A DNA stretch of 5,403 nt from an uncultured Aquimonas sp. (lineage in GTDB: Bacteria > Pseudomonadota > Gammaproteobacteria > Xanthomonadales > Xanthomonadaceae), in contig CAMLOR010000236.1 of NCBI GenBank assembly GCA_946481615.1, positions 1-5,403 on the forward strand. Reading direction: 5' to 3'. The translations under genes were made by a program, and so were the position numbers. Positions 1 through 5,403 of this stretch are shown here, piece after piece. A model generated the notes under the pieces. The model was not told the DNA's origin. It saw nothing but the letters and a program-made list of their open reading frames with translations, and made no database searches. Numbering within the stretch: position 1 is the stretch's first letter; the number at the start of each line of letters is the position of its first letter.

Positions 1-2
1 GA

Positions 3-38
3 GTTTCTCGTCAGTCCAGGGATGGACTGTCGAGAAAC
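3..38. repeat. Strong 15-bp stem hairpin with GGGA loop
   Basis: Positions 3-10 and 31-38 (GTTTCTCG/CGAGAAAC) and positions 12-18 and 23-29 (CAGTCCA/TGGACTG) are exact reverse complements. They are separated only by one T-T mismatch (11 and 30), and the loop at 19-22 is GGGA, which fits the GNRA tetraloop pattern on the plus strand. No T-run follows on the plus side, where CCCC comes next, and the sequence left of position 1 is unseen. It may be a terminator of an unseen upstream gene, a structured transcript end, or a member of an intergenic palindrome family. The structure is directly visible; the role is not known. Confidence 0.8.
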
Positions 39-86
39 CCCGACGACCTTCAGCTCCCGGCGAAGCCGGCGCCGCAGCCCTCGCCC

Positions 87-112
87 GCCACCCCACCCCG
101 GCAAGAGCACTC
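87..112 (+). repeat. Left arm of long-distance inverted repeat
   Basis: These 26 bases are an exact reverse complement of 5350-5375, about 5.24 kb away. The repeat begins GCCACCCCACCCC and ends AAGAGCACTC. After a 2-base insertion (113-114) a further 6 bases (CTCACC, 115-120) match the reverse complement of 5344-5349. A GC-rich 26-mer match with one clean indel and continued similarity is unlikely by chance, so this is probably a dispersed intergenic repeat in opposite orientation at the two sites. No transposase lies between the arms. Confidence 0.8.
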
Positions 113-226
113 GCCTCACCACGATCACCTGCTCTCGGCATGGCAACCCGAGAACCACGAAAAACGGAGGAAATCCTCAGGACCGCACGCACGCACCGCG
201 CTTCGATACGCATCGGGTCCACTCAC

Positions 227-230
227 GGAA
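227..230 (+). promoter_or_regulatory. Weak ribosome binding site of the hydrolase gene
   Basis: GGAA ends 6 bases before the ATG at 237, a modest Shine-Dalgarno match at a suitable distance. It favours the start at 237 over the in-frame ATG at 252, which has only a GGTGG-like stretch in front. The much stronger GGAGG at 166-170 is too far from either start to serve it. Confidence 0.4.
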
Positions 231-236
231 AAACTC

Positions 237-1067
237 ATGGTTCGGTGGCGAATGGGCATCGCGATGCTGGTGTGCATGCTGCTTGCCACGCCGACGGCGG
301 CGGCGGCGACGCTGCGCGTGCTGTTCGTGGGTAACAGCTACACCTACGTCAACGATCTGCCCGCGCTGGTGGCGGATCTGGGCGCGACGCAGGGTGTGCG
401 GATCCAGGTGACGATGCGCGCCGAGCCGGACCATTCGCTGGCCGACCACCTGCGCGACCGGCGCCTGCGGGTGCTTCTTTCGCAGCCCTGGGACTGGGTC
501 GTGTTGCAACAAGGTCCGTCGTCCCTGCCCGAAAGCCGCGCCGAACTGATCGCCAGCACGCGCGAACTGGCGCAACGGTTGCGGCGCGCGCAGGAGTGGC
601 GGCGGCGTCAGGCGCTGGGACTGGCGCCGATGGGCGGCGCGCCGCAATCGGCCTCGGCGCGCGTGGTCGGGCCGCCTTCGGAAGCGCTGCGCGGCACGGC
701 ACGCATCGCCCTGTTCGCCGCCTGGCCGCAGCTGCCGTATGCGGACAGCTCGCCCGCTGCGGAAGAAAGCTACCGGCTGGCCGCACGGTCGGTGCGCGCC
801 TGCGTGCTGCCGGTGGCGGCGGCGTGGCGCATCGCGCGCGAATCGGGGCAGGCGCCGCGGCTCTACCAGCCGGATGCGCTCCATCCGACCGCGCCCGGCA
901 CGCTTCTCGCCGCGCTCACCATCCTCACCGGACTGCTCGAACTCGATGCGCCGCCGCCGCTGCAAGCCGCGCAAGATGCGGACCCGATCGAACAGACGCG
1001 CCTGAAGGCGCTGGAAGACGCCGCACGGCAGGCACTGGCCGCAGAGCCGCTGCGCTGCGGCCGCTGA
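237..1067 (+). CDS. Exported SGNH/GDSL-type hydrolase (DUF4886-like)
   Basis: This 276-residue protein is probably a secreted or periplasmic esterase-like enzyme. Residues 1-24 look like a signal peptide: basic start (MVRWR), hydrophobic core (IAMLVCMLLA) and a small-residue end (TAAAA, read from four GCG codons) fitting signal peptidase I; the Cys at 13 is not in a lipobox. Mature sequence opens with LRVLFVGNSYT, the SGNH block I with nucleophile Ser34. Near the C terminus PDALHPTAPGT supplies block V with Asp213 and His216. Between them, DWVVLQQGPSSLP (86-98) occupies the place where classical family members have the GxND block, as in the DUF4886-like branch. Residues 115-170 are Arg-rich and poorly conserved in look. 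Substrate is unknown; acyl groups on polysaccharide or lipid are plausible. The gene ends 3 bp from the converging kinase gene and is not in an operon with it. The family call is fairly firm from the two catalytic blocks. Confidence 0.86.
   Translation: MVRWRMGIAMLVCMLLATPTAAAATLRVLFVGNSYTYVNDLPALVADLGATQGVRIQVTMRAEPDHSLADHLRDRRLRVLLSQPWDWVVLQQGPSSLPESRAELIASTRELAQRLRRAQEWRRRQALGLAPMGGAPQSASARVVGPPSEALRGTARIALFAAWPQLPYADSSPAAEESYRLAARSVRACVLPVAAAWRIARESGQAPRLYQPDALHPTAPGTLLAALTILTGLLELDAPPPLQAAQDADPIEQTRLKALEDAARQALAAEPLRCGR
1037..1062. other. 8-bp stem hairpin at the hydrolase 3' end
   Basis: GGCCGCAG (1037-1044) and CTGCGGCC (1055-1062) are exact reverse complements around a 10-base loop, ending 2 bases before the hydrolase stop codon at 1065-1067. 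The two convergent genes leave no room for a terminator between them, so this is the only stem seen near the junction. It has no T-tract on either strand and lies in coding sequence, so a terminator role is weakly supported; GC-rich codons alone could produce it. Confidence 0.3.
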
Positions 1068-1070
1068 TCC

Positions 1071-3095
1071 TCAGTCCGTACGCGCCAGCCGCTCGCGCGG
1101 CAGCCCGCGCAAGGTCAGGCGGAACTCCACGCCGCTGCCGTTGGGCAGGTTGCGCGCGCGCGCCGCGCCCCGATGCAGTTCGGCGATCAGGCGCACGATG
1201 TGTAGCCCGAGCCCCAGATGCGGCGCACCGTCGCCGCGCTGTGCCTTCTCCCGCAGACTCACCAGCGAATCGAACAGCCGCTCCTGCATCGCCGCCGGCA
1301 GCAGCGGCCCCGAATTCGCGACCGCGATTTCCGCCCCTTCGGCAGACGGCGCCAGCGCCAGCAACACCCAGCCGTCTTCGGGACAGAAGCTGCGCGCGTT
1401 GTCGACCAGCTTGTCGAGCGCCTGCGCGATGAGTTCCGGCGCACCGTGGAACGGCAGCGGCGCCGCCGGCAGCATCAGCTTGAGCGCGCGCGGCGCCAGC
1501 AGCGGCCGATAGCCTTCGGCACAGCCTTCGACCAGGGCCCGCAGATCGAAATCCTCCGCGTCGGCGGAGGCGATCGCGCGTTCCATGCGACTGGCTTCGC
1601 TCATCGCGCGCACGATCGCGCCGAGGCGATCGACGCCGTCGCGTGCGCGCTCGACGTAGGTGCCTGCCTCGCGCGGCAGCGGCTGCGATTCGAGGTTCTC
1701 CAGCGACGAGCGCACCACGGCCAGCGGCGTGTGCAATTCGTGCGAAAGCTTTCCCGCGAGACTGCGCAGGTAGTCGGTGTAGGCCGCCACCTCGTCGAGC
1801 AGTCGCGCGAACGAGCGCGAAAGATCGCCGAGTTCGTCGCTCGCCGTAGAGCGCGGGAAACCTTCGGCCGCGGCCCGCCCGTCGCGCGCCATCGCCGTTT
1901 CGGCGGCCACGCTCAGGCGCCGGATGCGTTGCCCCAGCCTTCCCGCGAACACGAACAACGCCACCGCGATCACCAGCATCGCCGCCAGGCTGATGAACAT
2001 CAGGCGCGACAGCGCCTGATCGGTGAGCAGCAGCGCCTCGCTCGGGCGCTCGAGCAGCAGCGCGCCGCGCACCTGCCCGTTCACGCGCACCGGCACCGCC
2101 GTCGACAGCAGCAGGCGGCGTCCCTGATCCAGCGCGCGCCAGGCCTGCGCGGGACGATCCGCCAGCGCCTGCCAGACTTCGTCGGACTGCATCCGCACCG
2201 CGCCCGCACCTTCCGGCGGCGCCGGCACCGCACTGCGGCTCAACAGCCGGTACAGCCCACGCCGCCACCACGGCGGCTGCACCGCCGAATCGAGCGCGGC
2301 GAAGCGGCCGGCCTGCGCCAGCACCCAGCCTTCCGGATGCAGCAGGCGCGCGCGCATGCCTTCCGGCACGAGGTTGGCGAGCGTGGCGCGCAACGAGTTG
2401 GATGGCCGCAGCAACGGCCAGCCGCCCACGGCGGGATCGGCCGCGGTGCCGTAGCGCGCAGGCGGCGAAGCGGGATCGACGAAGTCGAGCGCGTCGATGC
2501 CGAGACGACGCGGCCACGGCCCGCGCGGGAAGCGCAGCTCGACCGTGTAACCCTGCGAATCTTCCTGCCATTCGCCGAGCAGGCGTGGCACCTCCTGCGC
2601 GGCCGCCAGCGGTGCCACGATCGCCGGCCCCGGTGCCGCGCTCGCCACGCGCACCGTTACGTGGCCGGCGTCATCGCCGACGCCGAGCAGGAGTTGATCG
2701 GCATGCGCCGCCTGCGGCCAATGCGCGTCGGCGCGCACGCGCGTCGCATCCTGCATGCGCGCCAGCAGGTAGAGGCTGTCGCCGTGCTGCGCCAGCGTCA
2801 CCTGCAGGCCACCGGGAAAGGTCTGCGGCGCCAGATGCATGTCGCGCCAGTCTTCGTCGTAACCGTCGAGCAGGAAGGGTTCGGGCGCGTCGTGCACGAA
2901 CAGGCCCGCGTCCGGCGCCGGCAACGCTTCGGGCTGCGCGGCCACGGCGCGCGCCAGGGCTTCGGCCGAGGCCAGCTGCGCCTGCGCCTGGCCTTCACGC
3001 AGCAGGCTTTCGAACTGGCGCAGCAACTGCCAGCCGGCCCAGGGCAGGACGAGCGTGCAGAGGGCGAGGAGCAGGAGCTTGCGGCGCAGGGTCAT
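1071..3095 (-). CDS. Sensor histidine kinase with CBM9-like periplasmic sensor (PdsS-like)
   Basis: This 674-residue inner-membrane sensor kinase autophosphorylates on His and passes phosphate to a response regulator not present here. Residues 5-22 form TM1. Residues about 70-210 start with LDGYDEDW and continue with DSLYLLARMQD and GYTVELRFP, the pattern of CBM9-type beta-sandwich domains. Residues about 235-355 form a second extracytoplasmic module ending GALLLERPSEALLL. TM2 is about 365-385, HAMP 386-438. The H-box is SHELHTPLA with phospho-acceptor His452, the N-box LDKLVDNA with Asn566, the G1 box ANSGPLLP (593-600, with Asn594 in place of the usual Asp) and the G2 box GLGLHIV (628-634). 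From memory, architecture, length and the LDKLVDNA/PEDG wording resemble the kinase of the proteobacterial dedicated sortase system (TIGR03785), but no sortase or partner genes are visible. The ATG at 3095 directly precedes a basic residue pair and TM1, fitting a true start, though no good ribosome-binding site is seen. A TAAAGT at 3107-3102 on the minus strand is a weak -10 candidate. Confidence 0.95.
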   Translation of the reverse strand: MTLRRKLLLLALCTLVLPWAGWQLLRQFESLLREGQAQAQLASAEALARAVAAQPEALPAPDAGLFVHDAPEPFLLDGYDEDWRDMHLAPQTFPGGLQVTLAQHGDSLYLLARMQDATRVRADAHWPQAAHADQLLLGVGDDAGHVTVRVASAAPGPAIVAPLAAAQEVPRLLGEWQEDSQGYTVELRFPRGPWPRRLGIDALDFVDPASPPARYGTAADPAVGGWPLLRPSNSLRATLANLVPEGMRARLLHPEGWVLAQAGRFAALDSAVQPPWWRRGLYRLLSRSAVPAPPEGAGAVRMQSDEVWQALADRPAQAWRALDQGRRLLLSTAVPVRVNGQVRGALLLERPSEALLLTDQALSRLMFISLAAMLVIAVALFVFAGRLGQRIRRLSVAAETAMARDGRAAAEGFPRSTASDELGDLSRSFARLLDEVAAYTDYLRSLAGKLSHELHTPLAVVRSSLENLESQPLPREAGTYVERARDGVDRLGAIVRAMSEASRMERAIASADAEDFDLRALVEGCAEGYRPLLAPRALKLMLPAAPLPFHGAPELIAQALDKLVDNARSFCPEDGWVLLALAPSAEGAEIAVANSGPLLPAAMQERLFDSLVSLREKAQRGDGAPHLGLGLHIVRLIAELHRGAARARNLPNGSGVEFRLTLRGLPRERLARTD

Positions 3096-3149
3096 GCGGC
3101 TACTTTAGCGTCCGCCATTGCCGCGCTGGCGGGTGTCACGCGCCAAGCG

Positions 3150-3236
3150 CGTCGTTCCCGCGCAGGCGGGAACCCGGCGACTTTCGCCACCCGCGAGGTC
3201 CGGAGTCGCTGGACTCCCGCCTCCGCGGAAATGACG
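3150..3236. repeat. Composite palindromic repeat, copy 1 (degenerate)
   Basis: This 87-bp element fills most of the gap between the kinase start and the cyclase stop. Outer ends are CGTC (3150-3153) and GACG (3233-3236). A left hairpin has stem GTTCCCGC/GCGGGAAC (3154-3161, 3166-3173) and loop GCAG. Inner arms are GCGACT (3177-3182) and AGTCGC (3204-3209). The right hairpin (3214-3231) is decayed, with mismatches in the TCCCGC/GCGGAA stem. The order of parts is the same as in copy 2 at 5257-5339. Translations of the two strands give the familiar spurious peptides SFPRRRESSDS and RLRGNDA, a hallmark of a repeat widespread between proteobacterial genes. It could act as a transcript 3' stabiliser or attenuator between cyclase and kinase. 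Confidence 0.85.
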
Positions 3237-3239
3237 GCG

Positions 3240-5153
3240 TCACGCGCGCCGCACGCAATCGCGTCCGGCGCGTTTGGCCTCGTACAACGCCCGGTCGGCC
3301 CGCGTGAACAACTCGCGCACGGACGCATTCTCGCCCGCATGCGCGATGCCGATGCTCACGGTGAGCTGCACGCACTGCGGGCCCACGTCGACCTGCAGAT
3401 CGCGCACGCGGCGCCGGATGGCATCGGCGATCATCTCGGCGCGGTCGTGGTCGGCGTGTTCCAGCAGCAACACGAATTCCTCGCCGCCCACGCGCACCGC
3501 CAGGCCGTCCTCGGGCTGCATTTCCTTGAGCACCTTCGACACAGACATCAGCACCTGATCGCCGGCGAGATGGCCGTAGCGGTCGTTGATCTCCTTGAAG
3601 AAATCGAGGTCGAGCAGCAGCAGTGCCGGCTCGGCGCCGCGCGTGCGCGCGTGCAGCAGCAGTTGCGCGAGGCGCTCGAGTCCGTGCGCGCGGCTGGCCA
3701 GCCCGGTGAGCGAATCGGTGAGCGTGATGCGCGTGAGCTGCGCGTTGGCCTCGCTCAACATGCGATACAGGCGGCGCACGGTGGCGTGGCGCCAGAGCAG
3801 GAGCACCAGCGCCGCCACCACGATGGCGACGAGCGCGAAGCCCATGGTGCGCAGGCGCTTCTCGGACTCCAGCCGCACCGCCGCCATGGCGTTCTCACGC
3901 TGCAATGCGTCGGCGCGGTTGCGCTCGTCGGCCAGCGCGAAATTGGTCAGCAACTCGCCGAGCTTGCCGGTGGCATTGGCGCCCAGCAGTTCGTTGCGCA
4001 GGCGGAAATGCTCGCGCCCGGCGGCCGCCGCAGCCAGCGCATCGCCGCGCTGCGCATGCAGCTTCTCGAGCACGCCATGCACCTTGATCAGACGGTGGCG
4101 GTTGCCCTGCCGTTCGTACTCGATGCGCGCGTCCTCGATGCGGCGCAGTGCTTCCCCGATATTGCCGCGCGCCAGTTCCAGTTCGCCCCAGCGGAATTCG
4201 ACGTGCGCGCGCAGCGCCTCGAAGCCGCCGTTGCGGGCCTGCGTCATCGATTCGGCGAAGGCCTGCTGCGCGGCATCGAAATTCCCGAGCGCGAAGTTGG
4301 CGCGCCCCACCTGCAGCAGCGACGAACCGATGCGCGCGGTGTCGCCGATGCCACGGAACAGCCCCAGCGCGCGCTGCGCCATCGCCAGCGCGGGCTCGGC
4401 CGATTCGGCGCCGAAATCGTTGAGGAAGCCGGCGTAGCCGTTCAGCGCGTCGGCGATCTGCTGCGGCACCTGCGTGCGTTCGGCCTCGGCCAGGGCTTCG
4501 ATGTAGTACTCGCGTGCCTCATCGAACAATTCGATCTGTTCGTAAAGCACCGCGAGGCTGAGCAGCGAACGCCACAGATCGAGCGGCGGATCGGTGCGGC
4601 GGCGCAACTGCAAGCCACTCAGTTCGAAGCGCAGCGCGGCGAGATAATCGCCGCGGCGGCGTTCCAGGCGCGAAAGTTCGGTGTAGGCGCGCGCCGCACC
4701 GGCGAGATCGCCGAGGCGATCGTAGCGATCGCGCGCGGCGTCGAACTGCGTGTGCGCCAGCGGCAATTCGCCGCGCGCCACCGCGATCATGCCGATCTTC
4801 AGCCGCGCATCGGCTTCATGCGCGAACAGGCCGTGCTTGCCCGCCAGATCGGCGCGCGCCTGCTCGGCCGCCAGCACCCGATCGATGTCGCCGAAACGGC
4901 GTGCGCGATCCGACCACTCGGACAATGCCTGCGCCTCGCGCGCCGGATCGGCGCAGGCCCGCGCGGCCTCCACCACGCGCTGCCATGCGGCATCCAGCGA
5001 CGCCGCTTCGGCAACCGCGCGCGCCTCGGCGGCGAAAGTCTCGAACTGCGCCGGCGCCACGCACTCGGCCGCGAACGCCATCGGGGCGACGGCCAGCAGC
5101 GCGGCTGCTAGCCACGCGTGCCCTGTCCTGCGAATCGCCGCGCGAAGATTCAT
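3240..5153 (-). CDS. Periplasmic TPR-sensor diguanylate cyclase (GGEEF)
   Basis: This 637-residue membrane protein should make cyclic di-GMP from two GTP. The start at 5153 (MNLRAAIRRTGHAWL) gives a clear signal peptide ending PMAFA-AE near residue 28; an open frame reaches 5249 but the extra 32 residues would bury that signal. Residues about 35-400 are helical pairs of TPR type, at least seven, for example ARLKIGMIAVARGELPLAHT and QVGRANFALGNFDAAQQAF. A charged helix (410-435) leads to one membrane span (about 438-455, FALVAIVVAALVLLLW), then the usual linker ANAQLTRITLTDSLTGLASR and a full GGDEF domain (about 475-630). Metal and substrate residues are present: LDLDFFKEINDRYGH (Asp515, Asn523, Asp524) and GGEEF at 556-560. 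The allosteric RxxD I-site is absent: PEDG is at its place. The TPR region is expected in the periplasm, so ligand or protein binding there would control cyclase output. The gene reads toward the kinase gene, 144 bp away across a palindromic repeat; co-transcription is possible but uncertain. No strong ribosome-binding site is seen. Confidence 0.97.
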   Translation of the reverse strand: MNLRAAIRRTGHAWLAAALLAVAPMAFAAECVAPAQFETFAAEARAVAEAASLDAAWQRVVEAARACADPAREAQALSEWSDRARRFGDIDRVLAAEQARADLAGKHGLFAHEADARLKIGMIAVARGELPLAHTQFDAARDRYDRLGDLAGAARAYTELSRLERRRGDYLAALRFELSGLQLRRRTDPPLDLWRSLLSLAVLYEQIELFDEAREYYIEALAEAERTQVPQQIADALNGYAGFLNDFGAESAEPALAMAQRALGLFRGIGDTARIGSSLLQVGRANFALGNFDAAQQAFAESMTQARNGGFEALRAHVEFRWGELELARGNIGEALRRIEDARIEYERQGNRHRLIKVHGVLEKLHAQRGDALAAAAAGREHFRLRNELLGANATGKLGELLTNFALADERNRADALQRENAMAAVRLESEKRLRTMGFALVAIVVAALVLLLWRHATVRRLYRMLSEANAQLTRITLTDSLTGLASRAHGLERLAQLLLHARTRGAEPALLLLDLDFFKEINDRYGHLAGDQVLMSVSKVLKEMQPEDGLAVRVGGEEFVLLLEHADHDRAEMIADAIRRRVRDLQVDVGPQCVQLTVSIGIAHAGENASVRELFTRADRALYEAKRAGRDCVRRA

Positions 5154-5256
5154 GGCGTGAGCTTGCGGTGCGACGGGAAGCGTGTGCAACCGAAGATTCG
5201 TTACTTTTGGCGGGATCGCGGACGCGGCCCGTGCGTGCAGAGCGACCACGCAACTC
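5154..5256. other. Leader region of the cyclase gene
   Basis: This 103-bp gap between the cyclase start and palindromic copy 2 must hold the cyclase promoter if it has its own. The only AT-richer patch is about 5192-5210, reading CCAAAAGTAACGAAT on the minus strand; no recognisable -35/-10 pair at normal spacing is seen. The minus-strand frame stays open here as an extension of the cyclase, giving PPKVTNLR, but it has no signal-peptide sense and is better treated as untranslated. Confidence 0.5.
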
Positions 5257-5339
5257 CGTCATTCCCGCGAAGGCGGGAATCCAGTGACGTTTGCGGGGCG
5301 CCTCAAAGTCACTGGGTCCCCGCCTTCGCGGGGACGACG
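5257..5339. repeat. Composite palindromic repeat, copy 2 (well preserved)
   Basis: This 83-bp element has outer ends CGTC/GACG (5257-5260, 5336-5339), a left hairpin with stem ATTCCCGC/GCGGGAAT and loop GAAG (5261-5280), inner arms CCAGTGAC/GTCACTGG (5281-5288, 5308-5315) and a right hairpin GTCCCCGC/GCGGGGAC with loop CTTC (5316-5335). The entire unit can fold as one long imperfect inverted repeat around a 19-base centre (5289-5307), or as two separate hairpins. Its plus-strand translations contain VIPAKAGIQ and WVPAFAGTT, the well-known spurious peptides of a repeat scattered through proteobacterial intergenic DNA. It sits 103 bp upstream of the cyclase start. Confidence 0.92.
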
Positions 5340-5349
5340 GAAGGGTGAG

Positions 5350-5375
5350 GAGTGCTCTTGCCGGGGTGGGGTGGC
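5350..5375 (-). repeat. Right arm of long-distance inverted repeat
   Basis: These bases begin GAGTGCTCTTG and end GGGGTGGC, and are an exact reverse complement of 87-112; 5344-5349 (GGTGAG) continues the match after a 2-base gap. The arm starts 10 bases after the end of palindromic copy 2 and is followed by GGCCGGCC (5373-5380). Positions 5376-5403 hold nothing else I can identify. Confidence 0.8.
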
Positions 5376-5403
5376 CGGCCCTGCGAAGGCGGCTGGAGTC
5401 GGA

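Larger units (their letters stand above)
39..236. other. Non-coding leader region upstream of the hydrolase gene
   Basis: No convincing gene lies here. The region holds a short palindrome CCGGC-GAA-GCCGG (57-69), one arm of the window-spanning inverted repeat (87-112), a small stem TCTCGG/CCGAGA (133-138 with 148-153) and a GAGGA-AA-TCCTC inverted repeat (167-178). I cannot identify a confident -35/-10 pair; the promoter of the hydrolase gene presumably lies in roughly 113-220. Short open frames starting at 22 and 140 are Arg/Pro/His-rich, lack a ribosome-binding site and run into the hydrolase gene in another frame, so they are not called. Confidence 0.6.

Noticed and set aside
22..411. Small plus-strand open frames at 22-411 and 140-334
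   Set aside because: No ribosome-binding site, repetitive basic composition, and both run into the hydrolase gene in a different frame.
177..974. A 265-codon minus-strand open frame opposite the hydrolase
   Set aside because: Arg-rich antisense shadow with no recognisable domain; the hydrolase on the plus strand has catalytic motifs and a signal peptide.
925..2571. A 548-codon minus-strand open frame overlapping the kinase
   Set aside because: Low-complexity Ala/Arg/Gly product in another frame of the kinase gene; the kinase frame has all catalytic boxes.
3134..3139. GTGACA on the minus strand as a -35 box for the kinase gene
   Set aside because: No -10 box at normal spacing; the TAAAGT candidate is 26 bases away.
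3092..3375. Minus-strand small open frames with FPRRRES and RLRGNDA strings
   Set aside because: These strings are the translation of palindromic repeat copy 1, not a real protein.
1218..5111. A 1297-codon open frame on the plus strand
   Set aside because: It lies exactly codon-on-codon antisense to both the kinase and the cyclase, which share one frame. It stays open because TTA, CTA and TCA codons are avoided in these GC-rich genes. Its product is Arg/Gln/His-rich with no domain.
5363..5374. G-quadruplex at GGGGTGGGGTGG
   Set aside because: Only two runs of four G and one of two; a stable three-layer quadruplex cannot form from it.
87..5375. A transposon bounded by the 26-bp inverted repeats
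   Set aside because: No transposase or integrase is encoded between the arms, no target duplication can be seen, and the arms carry an indel.
1..5403. CRISPR array, tRNA or rRNA
   Set aside because: No regularly spaced direct repeats, tRNA-like arms or rRNA-like stretches were seen on either strand.

Overview
The window is strongly GC-rich and reads as chromosomal DNA of a proteobacterium. It most resembles the Xanthomonadales (Lysobacteraceae or Rhodanobacteraceae): the coding bias is very high in GC, there is a periplasmic TPR-GGDEF protein of a type common there, and the gaps carry the palindromic intergenic repeat whose spurious translations read VIPAKAGIQ and FPRRRES. The taxonomic placement is inference from composition and gene style.

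Layout, left to right. Positions 1-236 are non-coding: a strong GNRA-loop hairpin (3-38), one arm of a long-distance inverted repeat (87-112) and the leader of the first gene. A plus-strand gene (237-1067) encodes an exported SGNH/GDSL-type hydrolase. It meets tail to tail, with only 3 bp between stop codons, a minus-strand gene (1071-3095) for a membrane sensor histidine kinase. The kinase has a large extracytoplasmic sensor whose first half looks like a CBM9-type carbohydrate-binding fold. Further upstream on the minus strand, 144 bp away, is a diguanylate cyclase (3240-5153): signal peptide, periplasmic TPR array, one membrane helix and a cytoplasmic GGEEF domain. The cyclase gene is bracketed by two copies of an 83-87 bp composite palindrome (3150-3236 and 5257-5339). 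The second arm of the long-distance inverted repeat (5350-5375) follows close to the window end.

Together the genes suggest envelope sensing. Two inner-membrane proteins expose large sensor regions to the periplasm and signal inward by phosphorelay or by cyclic di-GMP, and an exported esterase-like enzyme lies next to them. No response regulator, sortase, transposase, integrase, tRNA, rRNA or CRISPR array is visible, so the kinase looks orphaned within this window. I see no convincing new multi-gene system. The most unusual features are the repeat architecture around the genes and the sensor domain of the kinase.
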